This document shows, in pieces, positions 35,609 to 45,061 of a stretch of 64,000 bases of DNA. The stretch is from contig JALEIR010000028.1 in the NCBI GenBank assembly GCA_022769665.1, forward strand, positions 1 through 64,000, in the 5' to 3' direction. The notes beneath the pieces are model-generated. The model saw only the letters and a program-made list of their open reading frames with translations, was not told the origin of the DNA and ran no database searches. The position numbers and the translations under genes are program-made. Within the stretch, counting starts at the first letter, position 1. The number at the start of each line of letters is the position of its first letter. The stretch is from Lachnospiraceae bacterium. Lineage in GTDB: Bacteria > Bacillota > Clostridia > Lachnospirales > Lachnospiraceae.

Positions 35609-35663
35609 CTTGTAAAACGTTTTACAAGGTATAATTTTATAATACATCAGCTCCGGCCATCAA
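35609..35663 (-). promoter_or_regulatory. Promoter with perfect LacI-type operator palindrome
   Basis: On minus: -35 TTGATG (35658-35663), 16-bp spacer, -10 TATAAA (35636-35641). Immediately downstream, over the transcription start, is the perfect 20-bp palindrome CTTGTAAAAC/GTTTTACAAG (35609-35628) with the central CG of LacI-family operators. Binding there would block transcription of the GH43 gene. It resembles a cre site but has AT instead of GC flanks around the centre, so a dedicated sugar repressor is more likely than CcpA. No LacI gene is in the window. Confidence 0.75.
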
Positions 35664-35733
35664 ACAACATACAGATAGTACCGTGGTGCAAGCCCCCGCG
35701 TATTACTGCTGTCATTTGATGGTCGAACTGTTC

Positions 35734-37245
35734 TTATATGTATTTGTCCAGCTGATGAGAAACTTCCAGCACATTCTGTAAAAGGTCTCGGGTATTATCC
35801 GCCTTTACCAGATTATCCCTGCTGGATTCTGCCGCCTGCGAGGATGTGGCTAATACTTCCTCCGATACAGCTGACAGCTGCATGATATTGTCCACAATCC
35901 GGTTGTTTGCCGCAGACAGGCTGTTCAGCATACTGTCTATCTCGGAAATGTTTGCAATCAGCTCCTGCACATTGGCGCTCACGGCCTCGCAACTCTCGGA
36001 AGCCTGATTAATCATGGTGTCCTGTGCACCTGCAGCCTCCCCCGATTTAACAACTGCCATGGCAACACTCTCGGAATCTTTGGCAAGCTCGTTTAAAATA
36101 CCTGCAATATTTTCCGTCTCATGCTTGGTCTTCTCCGCCAACTGCCTGATTTCATCCGCAACCACTGCGAAGCCCCTGCCCGCCTCACCGGCTCTTGCGC
36201 TCTCGATGGAAGCATTCAGCGCAAGCAGATTGGTCTGATTGGAAATGGAAAAAATGGTATCAACGATGGTCTTAACCGCATCCGTCCTCTCCTGCAGCCG
36301 CTTCATGGAGTCTGTCACCTCCACATTCGCGCCCCGGATTACCTCGGATTGCTTTTTCAGATTTTCCATGGCAAGCATGCTCTGTTCGTTCAGCTGACCG
36401 GACTGTCTCGCCGCAGCCACCACGTTTTCGGAATAGGAAAGTGTTTTGGTAATGGAGTCCTGAATATCCTGAGTCATAGCTGTTTGGGTCTGAATGTTTT
36501 CCGCGGTAGACTGATTGCTGTCCGCAATATCCTGCATGGAACTGTTCACCACATTGGTGGAATCGTTCAGCCGGGACATTATGCCCATAGCTTCCTCGGT
36601 GCCCTCCCGCACCTGCTCCGCCACCCGGATGACGTCATCCATGATTACCTTTTGCTTTTCCTGCTGCCGCATAAGGCTGTGGCGTGTATCGTGGTTGAAC
36701 CGTGTAGCAAGGTTTGTCGCTATGTAGATGAAAATCATCACCACACAGATGACGCATGTGGCGCAGACCTGATCCATCAGGTCCTCACCTACATAAGCAC
36801 GGGTCACAAACCCCTTTAAAAGAGTAGTGATAATGTTTATTCCGCTCAGCGCCGCTCCCGATATCTTTGCATACTTTCTGTCAAAGAAAAGAATGCCGGT
36901 GATAAAGGGCAGCACAGATAAAAAGCGGACATAATAGTTGTCAAATGCCATTGCCATCAGAAACAATACACACAGCACTCCCGCAAGAGCAATGTACTTA
37001 ATCTTTGCATCCGAATGATTTCTTTTGAAAAGAAATGCCATAACGGCAACGAAAGCAGCCGCAACTACCGTGTTGGCTGTCGCATAGCCCATCGTTCTGA
37101 TTCCCCGCAGGGTAGCCACCCAGATGATAATCAAGCTGAAAGTGTAAAACAGGCTGAAGCTCACAATCATCAGCTGATGCACTTTTTTAATCTGTTCCTG
37201 CCTGTCCGCATACAAGTACTTTTTCTCTTCCATAGTCTTCTCCAT
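35734..37245 (-). CDS. Methyl-accepting chemotaxis protein with six-helix membrane domain
   Basis: A 503-residue receptor. The start at 37245 ([10 protein letters not shown]) is used; an in-frame start at 37299 would overlap the pepF gene. About residues 20-190 comprise six predicted membrane helices with only short loops, so there is no classical extracellular sensor domain; ligand sensing would be within the membrane or through a partner. The signalling domain (about 220-503) includes the conserved tip [18 protein letters not shown] followed by [18 protein letters not shown], which binds CheA/CheW. Its position between hydrolase genes and pepF suggests chemotaxis towards plant polysaccharide products, which is inference. 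Confidence 0.92.
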   Translation of the reverse strand: MEKTMEEKKYLYADRQEQIKKVHQLMIVSFSLFYTFSLIIIWVATLRGIRTMGYATANTVVAAAFVAVMAFLFKRNHSDAKIKYIALAGVLCVLFLMAMAFDNYYVRFLSVLPFITGILFFDRKYAKISGAALSGINIITTLLKGFVTRAYVGEDLMDQVCATCVICVVMIFIYIATNLATRFNHDTRHSLMRQQEKQKVIMDDVIRVAEQVREGTEEAMGIMSRLNDSTNVVNSSMQDIADSNQSTAENIQTQTAMTQDIQDSITKTLSYSENVVAAARQSGQLNEQSMLAMENLKKQSEVIRGANVEVTDSMKRLQERTDAVKTIVDTIFSISNQTNLLALNASIESARAGEAGRGFAVVADEIRQLAEKTKHETENIAGILNELAKDSESVAMAVVKSGEAAGAQDTMINQASESCEAVSANVQELIANISEIDSMLNSLSAANNRIVDNIMQLSAVSEEVLATSSQAAESSRDNLVKADNTRDLLQNVLEVSHQLDKYI

Positions 37246-37291
37246 TTCTGCCCCGCCCTTGAAATATGGGCGCAGACACATTATTCTCCTG

Positions 37292-39100
37292 TCATCCAAG
37301 TTCTTCTGTCAATTTACATATTTCGTCAATCATTTCGCCGATGGTCTCAATAGTATCCAAAAGCGGTGCATCCGTTGTAATATCGATTCCGGCAAGAGCT
37401 GCCAGCTCGACGGGTGCCAATGTACTTCCCGCCGCCAAAACCTTTTTCCAATCCCCGATAGCGCCGTCGCCCTCCCTTTCAATCCGCTTGCACATCTGTG
37501 TGGCAACGGTCAGTCCTGCGCTGTATGTATAAGAATACAAACCCATGTAATAATGGGGCTGTCTCATCCAGGTCAGCTCCGCTCCCTCATTGATTTCCAC
37601 GGCATCTCCCCAGAATTTCTGCAGTGTATCCCGCATAATGTTGCTGAGCGTGTCCGCCTGCACACTGCCTCCTGCATCCACCAGCTTATATACCTCTCTC
37701 TGGTAAGCAGCCTCCATGAGATGAGTCACAAAGTTATGATAATATGTATTGCCAATCATGCAGGTCAGCACCCAACGGCGAAAACGCTTGTCATCACCGG
37801 TTTTCAACAGATAATGGGCCATCAGCAACTCATTCATGGTGGAAGGTGCCTCCACAAAATAGCTGGAAACCTCCGTGTCAAAAATAGACTGTGTACTGTT
37901 ACAGGATTTAAAATGTCCCGCATGTCCCAGCTCATGGGCCAAAGTAAACACATCGGACATCTTGTTGTTCCACGTCATCAGGATAAAGGAATTCTTTCCG
38001 TAAGGGCTTGCACAGAAGCCGCCTGTGGATTTCCCCTTGTTCTGTGCAAAATCTACCCATCGTTCCTCGTAAGCGGTGCGCACCATCCGTACATAATCCT
38101 CTCCCAGAATGGAAAGGCCTTTTTCAATATATTCTCTGGATGCCTCGATGGTAACCTCCGGAGCATAGCTCGGATCAACAGGCAGCTTCAAGTCCGCGAA
38201 AGTCATTTTGTCCAATCCGTGAACCTTTTGAATCAGCTTTGCATATTTGCGCATGTGCGGAGCCAGCTTCTCCGTAATCAAATCAATCTGCCGGTCATAA
38301 AGCTCTCTGCTCACCTTCTGACCAAAAAGAAGATAATCAAATACTGAGTCAAAGCCCCGAAGCGTTGCCATGGTTTTCTCCGTCTGTACATTCGTATTGT
38401 AGGCTGCAGCAGTCACATTTTCATACTCTTTGATTTTCTTGGAAAAGGCATCAAAGGCGGCACGACGCACTTTTGTATCCGGTTCATATTCGTAATCATC
38501 TTCAAACAAAGTATATCCCAAAGGATATTCCTTTCCGTCAACCGTAAAAGGCTCAAACTTGATATCCGCCAGTTTGGTAATATTGTAAATCTCATAGGGC
38601 GCGCTATAAATGCTTTGACTCAAAGCAGAAATAACGCGCTCCGCTTCCGGATGCAGTGCATGGGGCTTATCTCTCAAAATATCCTCAAGAAAATGTTTGT
38701 TCCCGCTGCTGATTTCTATTGCCTTTTTGATGGTTTCCTCACTCTGCTCCAGGATTTCACTTTTTACAAAACTCAGGCTGCTTTGCAGTTTTGCACAAAG
38801 ACGACTGATTTTCCCCAGCCTCTCCTGATTGTAGTTATTATAATAATCTACAGACACCGCCAAATCACAATAATTGCCCGTTAAGGTCATCAGTTCGTAC
38901 ACCTGTCTGTACTCTGTGACACACGCCTCGATATTTTCGGGTGTATTCAAATGTCCTTTGTATTTTTCAACCATGTCCCGGGTCATTTTTTCCATTTTCT
39001 CCGCATCACGGAACATATCTTCTTCCGTGGCATATATTTTAGACAAGTCCCAGGTCAGTTCAACCGGGACGTCTTTTCTGTCTTTCAGTTCCTCTGCCAT
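37292..39100 (-). CDS. pepF: Oligoendopeptidase F
   Basis: A 602-residue cytoplasmic zinc peptidase of family M3. Start at 39100 (MAEELKD) with GGAGG eight bases upstream; the frame extends five codons further. The zinc motif HELGH (His389, Glu390, His393) lies in [17 protein letters not shown], and the third ligand Glu is in the following helix ([16 protein letters not shown]). Length is normal. It degrades short peptides. Its closeness to the chemotaxis gene (47 bp) may mean co-transcription. Confidence 0.95.
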   Translation of the reverse strand: MAEELKDRKDVPVELTWDLSKIYATEEDMFRDAEKMEKMTRDMVEKYKGHLNTPENIEACVTEYRQVYELMTLTGNYCDLAVSVDYYNNYNQERLGKISRLCAKLQSSLSFVKSEILEQSEETIKKAIEISSGNKHFLEDILRDKPHALHPEAERVISALSQSIYSAPYEIYNITKLADIKFEPFTVDGKEYPLGYTLFEDDYEYEPDTKVRRAAFDAFSKKIKEYENVTAAAYNTNVQTEKTMATLRGFDSVFDYLLFGQKVSRELYDRQIDLITEKLAPHMRKYAKLIQKVHGLDKMTFADLKLPVDPSYAPEVTIEASREYIEKGLSILGEDYVRMVRTAYEERWVDFAQNKGKSTGGFCASPYGKNSFILMTWNNKMSDVFTLAHELGHAGHFKSCNSTQSIFDTEVSSYFVEAPSTMNELLMAHYLLKTGDDKRFRRWVLTCMIGNTYYHNFVTHLMEAAYQREVYKLVDAGGSVQADTLSNIMRDTLQKFWGDAVEINEGAELTWMRQPHYYMGLYSYTYSAGLTVATQMCKRIEREGDGAIGDWKKVLAAGSTLAPVELAALAGIDITTDAPLLDTIETIGEMIDEICKLTEELG

Positions 39101-39192
39101 TCCCTCATCCTCCATCTATACATAATAATTTTATTCTACTTCATTTTATCCGAAGAGTAAACGATAATTTTACAGTTTCCAAGTACCCGGCT

Positions 39193-39972
39193 TCAAAGCA
39201 CAACTACATTGCAAAGAGAATCGCTCTCCGCTGCCGTCACCAGTTCCGCGGCAAAATCCGCAGTGTCCGCTTTCAGGTACTCCTCCAACTCCGTATCATT
39301 TTTCCATTTTTCACGTACCATTCCACAAATCATTGTATCCAGCGCAGCTTTCAGTTGCTCTTTGGAATACCTGTTCACAATCTCTTTTAACCTCTCATAC
39401 TCCAGACTCCCCGTTTCCGTTCCCGTCAGCATACGCCCCAGAATATGCCGCAGCAAAATGCTGCAGACATTACAAAAAAGCTTTTCATAGGACTTATGAA
39501 ATTTCCGAAGAATATCACTCACATATTCTTCCGGAAAAGTTCCCATAAATTTCTGCTCCAGTCCGATGTACGCCACATACTTTTCTATGGCACGGATTCC
39601 CGATGCATCTCCTACAGGCTGAAGCCTTGGATAATCCAGAGTGATTACATTTTTCTGGGGTTCAAACCGGGCATCGTAATACAGGAAAAAACCCGGCAAT
39701 GCCTTTGTCACCGTGTCACAATAATTTTCATTTCCGTAGGCGCAAAAATGCACTATCATGTAGACCGTATCAAACTGCTCTTTCATAAACTCCAATAATT
39801 CATCGTCCGTCATTTCATCCATGGTTTCATTTTTATAGAGATAAAAAATCTCCTGGAGCCGTATACAGGTGTCCGGATAACTACTTTGACTAATATAGGG
39901 AGAATCGTAAAATGTGTCTATCAGTTTCGGCAAAATGCTTTCGCCGAATTCCACCCTTTGCTGCTCCCTCAA
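39193..39972 (-). CDS. DUF6323-like protein, possibly shortened at the 5' end
   Basis: A 259-residue soluble protein counted from a TTG (39972) preceded by GGGGAG. The sequence (RVEFGESILPKLIDTFYDSP, LYKNETMDEMTDDELLEFM) resembles DUF6323 proteins, which normally sit next to a DUF6179 gene; no partner is present. The frame stays open upstream of the TTG for about 35 more codons and still reads family-like (NQKTEKYGLTLTEEECRKLV), but contains no ATG, GTG or TTG before the preceding terminator. Either translation begins at an unusual codon, or the original start has been lost. Function unknown. Confidence 0.6.
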   Translation of the reverse strand: MREQQRVEFGESILPKLIDTFYDSPYISQSSYPDTCIRLQEIFYLYKNETMDEMTDDELLEFMKEQFDTVYMIVHFCAYGNENYCDTVTKALPGFFLYYDARFEPQKNVITLDYPRLQPVGDASGIRAIEKYVAYIGLEQKFMGTFPEEYVSDILRKFHKSYEKLFCNVCSILLRHILGRMLTGTETGSLEYERLKEIVNRYSKEQLKAALDTMICGMVREKWKNDTELEEYLKADTADFAAELVTAAESDSLCNVVVL

Positions 39973-40117
39973 GATTTCTCCCCGAGCTGCAACCAGCTTT
40001 CTACACTCCTCCTCGGTAAGGGTAAGCCCGTACTTTTCTGTTTTCTGATTATACGTCCGAAAGGAATGTATTGGTAGACTTGAAAAAATTGCGTTTTTGT
40101 GGTAATATATGACATGA

Positions 40118-40154
40118 AAAGAGGGAAAATTCTTTGAAAGAATTTTCCCTCTTT
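40118..40154 (-). terminator. Terminator of the LysM protein gene
   Basis: A near-perfect hairpin: AAAGAGGGAAAATTCTTT pairs with AAAGAATTTTCCCTCTTT around a single unpaired base region, followed on minus by TTTTC. It lies 18 bp after the stop at 40172 and ends the envelope gene cluster. The interval 39973-40117 holds only the in-frame extension of the DUF6323-like gene. Confidence 0.85.
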
Positions 40155-40171
40155 ATCTATTTCCGATTCAT

Positions 40172-43081
40172 TTATTTCACTTTAATTCTCTGTCCGACAT
40201 AGATATATTTCTGTCTCATAATCTCCGGATTCAAAGCTGCCAGCCGATTCAGTGTCAATCCATTCTTCCGGGCAATCCTGTACAGATAATCACCCTTTTG
40301 AACAATGTAATACTCAGCGCCGGTCTCTGCCGATGCAGAATTTACTGTTTTGCCGGTGTATCCTATCACAATCTTCTGCCCTGGATAAATCCGGTTAGGA
40401 TTTAAAATCTGAGGATTCAACGACAACAATGCCGATAAGGTCATATTGTTCTTACGGGCAATTCTTCCCAGCGTATCTCCTCTTACTACAGTATACTCAA
40501 CAGGCACACTGACGGTCTCCTCACTGACTGTCGTATCTGCAGAGCTACTCTGACCACTTCCGTTGTTGCTTTCAGAGGAGCTGTCGGTTTTTTCCGCAAA
40601 CGCAAAGTTGGAACAATGGGTTAAGGTTAAGGTGACCTTGCCTTCCGACAGGAAATAAGGCATTGTCTCATCGCTGGTTCCGTCACCATCTTTGTCGTGA
40701 AGAATCACCAGTCTGGAAGCATCAATTCCCGTAGGCACGGGCATGGTAATCGTTACCGGCATACGTAAGTCTCCCGATACCTCTGATACATGTCCTGTAC
40801 CTGCTGCAGTTTCCTTCAGGCAAATATTCAGCTGCACCGCCTTACTGTAAGAGCTGTTCACAGTTATCCCCGCTCCGGCTTTCTCGCCGATTACCAGCTG
40901 TACACTGTTGCCGTCTGCCACATTAAATCCTGCGCCTATAACCTTTACGGTTCCGTTAATACTTCCTGCAACAGCCGGTTCCACCGTAGGTTCCTTCTTT
41001 ATAATGTTCTTTTCCGATGCGTAATCCTCTTCCAATGCGGAAAGCTTACCCAGCAATGTTGTATTCACGCTACCGTCAGAAGTCTGTACGACACCGGCAA
41101 TACCCGTAACACCGAAGGTACTTACCAAGGTACTTACTGTGCCTGACGCATCGCTGGCTGCACCATCGGGCCACTGGGAATTAATTGTGTCCAGAACACC
41201 ACCGGGTTTCACCACCACGGTACCCACTGCATAGTCAGAGAATTTATCGGACTCAAATGATAAGGTTCCTGCTGCTTTATCGTAGGTTGCCGGAATTCTT
41301 TCATATACGCCATTGTGCTCTCTCACGACCACATATTCCTTCGTTTCATCCAAGCCGGTGCCAACCGTAAGTGTTACCTTGATTTTTGTTGGTAATTCAT
41401 CCTGGGAAGTTACCCAGTAATCGTCGTTTGCTCCCTGTTTAACAACCTGCTTTAAATCCACCTCCAGCCACTGAGATACCTGTAATCCCGAAGCAGCATC
41501 GCTTGCCTGCAAACTGTTCTTTTTGCTTTCATCGGTGAAATCCTTAACCGTCAGCTCCAGATTACCGGAATCAATGATGTTTTCGCCGCCTGTAATTGCC
41601 GCACCGGTAACGCCGGTAGCTCCGGAGACATTCATAATATCTTCCGTACCGGTAAACAGTGCACTCAGATGAAGATTTGTGGAGGGCATAATAAAGGTAA
41701 AAGTACTTACATTATCTACATCCGGAGTTAAGACAGTATCATTTAATTTTCCTGCTGTAAACTGATATTTATACTCGGGTACAATCTTAACCGTAACCTT
41801 ACTTCCCGGAATAATGGCAACACGGCCGCCCTGTTCATCCTGCTGGTTGTTGTTAGCACCGGGCATATCCGTGTATTCGATTCCGGACCACTGTCCGGTC
41901 TGACCGGATGCAACTGCTGATACAATTTGAACCTTTCCATGCTCTACGAACGCATCGTCATTCATACTTGTATCGTATTTCCAGATAACCGTATAAACCT
42001 TTCTGTCAATCTGAATATGGTATTGTTTCTTTTCAGTTACAGGATAAGCAGTACCACTGGTGATTACACTTGCATTCGGTATATCAAATGACTGCAGATT
42101 CCATGCACTGTCATTGTCCGTCACCTTGATTTGAGCACTACTTACATCAGTACCCAGGCTGGCCGAAGCGGAAGTCATTGAAACCCAGGTATTTCCTCCA
42201 TCCGTAGAATATTGCACCGCTCCCTTTTGAATTGCCGCGCCAACCGCATCTCCTTCCAAAACGAAGGAAATAGCATCTGTAGGTACAGAATCTCCGCCGC
42301 CGGTTTCACCGCCGCCCGAAGCAGTCATAAATTCCACCTGCACCTCATATTCCTTGGAAGTACTTGAAACCGTAATTGTATTCCCCTCTGTTCCGGTTGC
42401 AGCATCCTTACTGGCCTCAGCCATCGATTGTCCATCCAGATTCACGCCATAATTACTAACCTGACAGTTATCACCCGGTATTACTTTAATATTTACTTTT
42501 GCCGTACCATCCGGAAAAGCAATATTGCCGGTTGTACTTGTTGATACTGTATCAGTACCCAGAGATTCGCCGCTTGCATGCAAGAAAGTATAGGTTACAT
42601 CTCCGGTTGCGGAATCCCTATTACTAATATTCAGTTTTAATCCCCCATTGCCTGGAGTCGGATTCGTTTGGGTTCCGCCGTTATTGCTTACGAAATTAAC
42701 ATTCAGTATATAGGATTTTTCGTTTTCCAAATCAAATCTTTGACCATTCTCACCGCTAATTCCGCCAAAATCTGTTACTCCTGCGAATCCTCCGCCGGAT
42801 GAGGCTTCCACTCTTGCGCCTTCGCTTGCTGTTGCTTTGACTGTAATATTCGACGCATCCTTGATATCGATGGCATCACTCGATGACACAGATGTCCATT
42901 CGCCGGCGGAATCTAACTTGTATGACACACCGTTACCTGTAACACCGGATTCATCGGTAACGTTGACCGTAAATGTTGTTCCGTCGCCTTGCGCTTCTGC
43001 TTTCAGATAATTGTTTCCGACTACCGAAGAAACAATCAGGACAAAGCTCAGAAGCCATGCGATTTTTCTCATTGTTTTCAT
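40172..43081 (-). CDS. Secreted surface protein with two C-terminal LysM domains
   Basis: A 969-residue exported protein. Signal peptide about 1-31 (cleavage near AEA-QG), then roughly 600 residues of Gly/Thr/Ser/Asn-rich beta modules. Several similar units are visible, for example ASNITVKATASEGARVEASS and AKVNIKVIPGDNCQVSNYGV, each resembling InlB-type or immunoglobulin-like repeats. A region at about 600-830 reads like a ZU5/hydrophobic-cluster module (PTKIKVTLTVGTGLDETKEY; MPVTITMPVPTGIDASRLVI). A Ser-rich linker precedes LysM domains at 861-907 (YTVVRGDTLGRIARKNNMTL) and 923-969 (YYIVQKGDYLYRIARKNGLT), which bind peptidoglycan. No sortase motif: attachment is through LysM. Last gene of a compact envelope cluster. 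Function could be adhesion or wall scaffolding. Confidence 0.85.
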   Translation of the reverse strand: MKTMRKIAWLLSFVLIVSSVVGNNYLKAEAQGDGTTFTVNVTDESGVTGNGVSYKLDSAGEWTSVSSSDAIDIKDASNITVKATASEGARVEASSGGGFAGVTDFGGISGENGQRFDLENEKSYILNVNFVSNNGGTQTNPTPGNGGLKLNISNRDSATGDVTYTFLHASGESLGTDTVSTSTTGNIAFPDGTAKVNIKVIPGDNCQVSNYGVNLDGQSMAEASKDAATGTEGNTITVSSTSKEYEVQVEFMTASGGGETGGGDSVPTDAISFVLEGDAVGAAIQKGAVQYSTDGGNTWVSMTSASASLGTDVSSAQIKVTDNDSAWNLQSFDIPNASVITSGTAYPVTEKKQYHIQIDRKVYTVIWKYDTSMNDDAFVEHGKVQIVSAVASGQTGQWSGIEYTDMPGANNNQQDEQGGRVAIIPGSKVTVKIVPEYKYQFTAGKLNDTVLTPDVDNVSTFTFIMPSTNLHLSALFTGTEDIMNVSGATGVTGAAITGGENIIDSGNLELTVKDFTDESKKNSLQASDAASGLQVSQWLEVDLKQVVKQGANDDYWVTSQDELPTKIKVTLTVGTGLDETKEYVVVREHNGVYERIPATYDKAAGTLSFESDKFSDYAVGTVVVKPGGVLDTINSQWPDGAASDASGTVSTLVSTFGVTGIAGVVQTSDGSVNTTLLGKLSALEEDYASEKNIIKKEPTVEPAVAGSINGTVKVIGAGFNVADGNSVQLVIGEKAGAGITVNSSYSKAVQLNICLKETAAGTGHVSEVSGDLRMPVTITMPVPTGIDASRLVILHDKDGDGTSDETMPYFLSEGKVTLTLTHCSNFAFAEKTDSSSESNNGSGQSSSADTTVSEETVSVPVEYTVVRGDTLGRIARKNNMTLSALLSLNPQILNPNRIYPGQKIVIGYTGKTVNSASAETGAEYYIVQKGDYLYRIARKNGLTLNRLAALNPEIMRQKYIYVGQRIKVK

Positions 43082-43128
43082 GCTTTTCCTCCTCGCAGTA
43101 TTTTTGAGTCTTTATCTTATCGTTCAGG

Positions 43129-44130
43129 CTAATTCTTAGCCCAACCGGCATAGAGCGTAATTGTCTTTGGGTGACTCCAGTCATAGTCATCCCCGCTCTT
43201 TTCATAAAAGTCCATTCCAAACAAACGTGTCTTTCTGTCTCCCCTATTTGCTTCCGTATACCAGCCCGTAAAGGTATAGCCCTCCCGTACGGGTGTGGGA
43301 TACGCACACAGATATATATATGCTCCCGATCCCATGGGAGCCTTTGCATCATAGGTCAACGAGCTTTCGTTTTCAATGGTGCCGCCGTTTGCGTCAAGTA
43401 CCAGAAGATACGGGTATTCGCTGATACCGTCATATCTCCATGCCCCATGGATTTCAATGTCCCGGCTGCTGCCGATCCCCTCCTCCGGTTTAATATAACA
43501 GATGTTATCTATTGTCAACGCATCACCAAGCATTCCTATCAGCGGACCGGAAGCCGCTGATTTATCATAATAAACGACCCAGCCCATAAAGAGGTACCCA
43601 TCCGCCGGTTCATACGCAGGCATACTGTAATCATTCCCCTGCAAAAGCAGTGACTCAAACACAAAATCCTGCATCAAAATACGATTGTCATAAGTTTCAG
43701 GGTCATAGCTGTCATTGTAAACGGTCAGAAATGAAGTAGCATCTTCGACCGGGTAATACGGCAGCGCCCCCGGCTCTGCATTTTCCGACTGTTCTTCCCG
43801 GTATTCCGAAGATTGTTCCTGTCCTGTGGGCTGTTGCTCCTCCGGCTGTTGCCCCTGTGTCCGGTTTCCCGGTTCTTCCCGATTCTCCGGCTCCTCCACA
43901 GTCAATGGCGGATTGTCCGTTTGCGGAAGATCCGACATATCCGATGCATAAGACGCAATCGCCGTATATCCAATGACCGAACATGCCACAACCATATATA
44001 ACATTTTCTTCCGAGTAGATTTACTGCTCCTGCTTTCTGTGGATGCGTTGCCTCCACCCTGCAGATACTCGTCAGGGAGTGGTTCAAACTCCTGCCCTGT
44101 ATTGTATTCCATATCCTTCTTCATAGGCAT
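43129..44130 (-). CDS. Membrane-anchored InlB-repeat protein
   Basis: A 333-residue protein with a 40-residue polar cytoplasmic N-terminus, one membrane helix (about 43-63, MLYMVVACSVIGYTAIASYA), a Pro/Glu/Gln-rich stalk (about 65-125; TQGQQPEEQQPTGQEQ) and an extracellular beta region with Listeria-Bacteroides (InlB B) repeat features: EPADGYLFMGWVVYYDKSA and REGYTFTGWYTEANRG, ending ITLYAGWAKN. Such repeats are small surface modules of adhesins. It lies 47 bp before the LysM protein gene and 5 bp after the MscS gene. Confidence 0.8.
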   Translation of the reverse strand: MPMKKDMEYNTGQEFEPLPDEYLQGGGNASTESRSSKSTRKKMLYMVVACSVIGYTAIASYASDMSDLPQTDNPPLTVEEPENREEPGNRTQGQQPEEQQPTGQEQSSEYREEQSENAEPGALPYYPVEDATSFLTVYNDSYDPETYDNRILMQDFVFESLLLQGNDYSMPAYEPADGYLFMGWVVYYDKSAASGPLIGMLGDALTIDNICYIKPEEGIGSSRDIEIHGAWRYDGISEYPYLLVLDANGGTIENESSLTYDAKAPMGSGAYIYLCAYPTPVREGYTFTGWYTEANRGDRKTRLFGMDFYEKSGDDYDWSHPKTITLYAGWAKN

Positions 44131-44135
44131 CGAAC

Positions 44136-45023
44136 CTACTTATTATGTACATCCAGCTGAGGGAAAGGACATTCCACACCCAGCTTTCTGAAGCCCAGAA
44201 GCAAATCACGGTTCAGCGTTCTCGTTGCAGAGAAAATGTTTTTCTCCGAAACCTCCACAACAAAACGGAGAAGAATTCCGGAATCTTCCAATGCCTGTAC
44301 TCCCAGATACTGCGGAGCTTTCTGCATGGTATCTGTATGTGCATTGTAAATTTCCTCCAAGAGCTTCGGAAGCTCTCCCTCCAGCTTTTCGATATCCGTC
44401 TCATAAGGGATTGCAATATCGCTGACCGCCCTGGACAGATTGTCGGAACGATTCAGGATATTCTTCATCTCTGAATTGTTGATAATCTTTACATTGTCTC
44501 CGGTATCCGTAATACAGGTTGTCCTGATGCCGATACTTGTGACGGTTCCCCGGAAACCGTTTACCTCCACAATATCCCCAACATTATACTGATTTTCCAG
44601 CAACATAAAGGTTCCGGTCACCACATCCGCAATCAGGCTTTCCGCACTGAAGCCTACAATCAATGCCAAAATTCCAACGCTTGCAACGATTGTCCCAATG
44701 TTAACTCCGAGAATGGCCAGTCCCCAGCAGAGGATTACGATAAACGCCACATACTTGGCAAGGCTGGATATCAACGATACCACCGACCGTGCCCTATGAC
44801 TCTTGGGCTTTATACTCCCCAAAACAAAAACCACCAGATTTTCCAAGAGCAGTACACCAAACAGCATAACAGCAAGCTTTAACAGGGATGCCCCACTGAC
44901 AGAAAACATTGCTCCAAGCTCATCTAACCTGATCAGTCCTGTTGCAATCCCCAGAACGGCAACAATAATCAATAATGCTGCATATATCAGCATCTTCTTC
45001 AGACTACCTTTTTCTTTTTCCAT
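44136..45023 (-). CDS. MscS-family small-conductance mechanosensitive channel
   Basis: A 295-residue channel. Start at 45023 (MEKEKGSLKK) with GGAG upstream; an in-frame TTG exists at 45053. Three predicted helices lie within residues 1-115, and the pore helix is IVASVGILALIVGFSAESLI. The beta domain reads NQYNVGDIVEVNGFRGTVTS, as in MscS, followed by a C-terminal alpha/beta domain. Homoheptamers open on membrane tension and release solutes. It lies inside an otherwise surface-protein cluster, suggesting a role in envelope stress. Confidence 0.92.
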   Translation of the reverse strand: MEKEKGSLKKMLIYAALLIIVAVLGIATGLIRLDELGAMFSVSGASLLKLAVMLFGVLLLENLVVFVLGSIKPKSHRARSVVSLISSLAKYVAFIVILCWGLAILGVNIGTIVASVGILALIVGFSAESLIADVVTGTFMLLENQYNVGDIVEVNGFRGTVTSIGIRTTCITDTGDNVKIINNSEMKNILNRSDNLSRAVSDIAIPYETDIEKLEGELPKLLEEIYNAHTDTMQKAPQYLGVQALEDSGILLRFVVEVSEKNIFSATRTLNRDLLLGFRKLGVECPFPQLDVHNK

Positions 45024-45061
45024 CCATTTTCTCTCCGCTTTCCTTATTTTCAAACTATGAC

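Noticed and set aside
35629-35733. CCATCAAA/TTTGATGG inverted pair upstream of the LacI-type promoter as a terminator
   Set aside because: The arms are about 50 bp apart and no T-run follows; one arm simply contains the -35 element.
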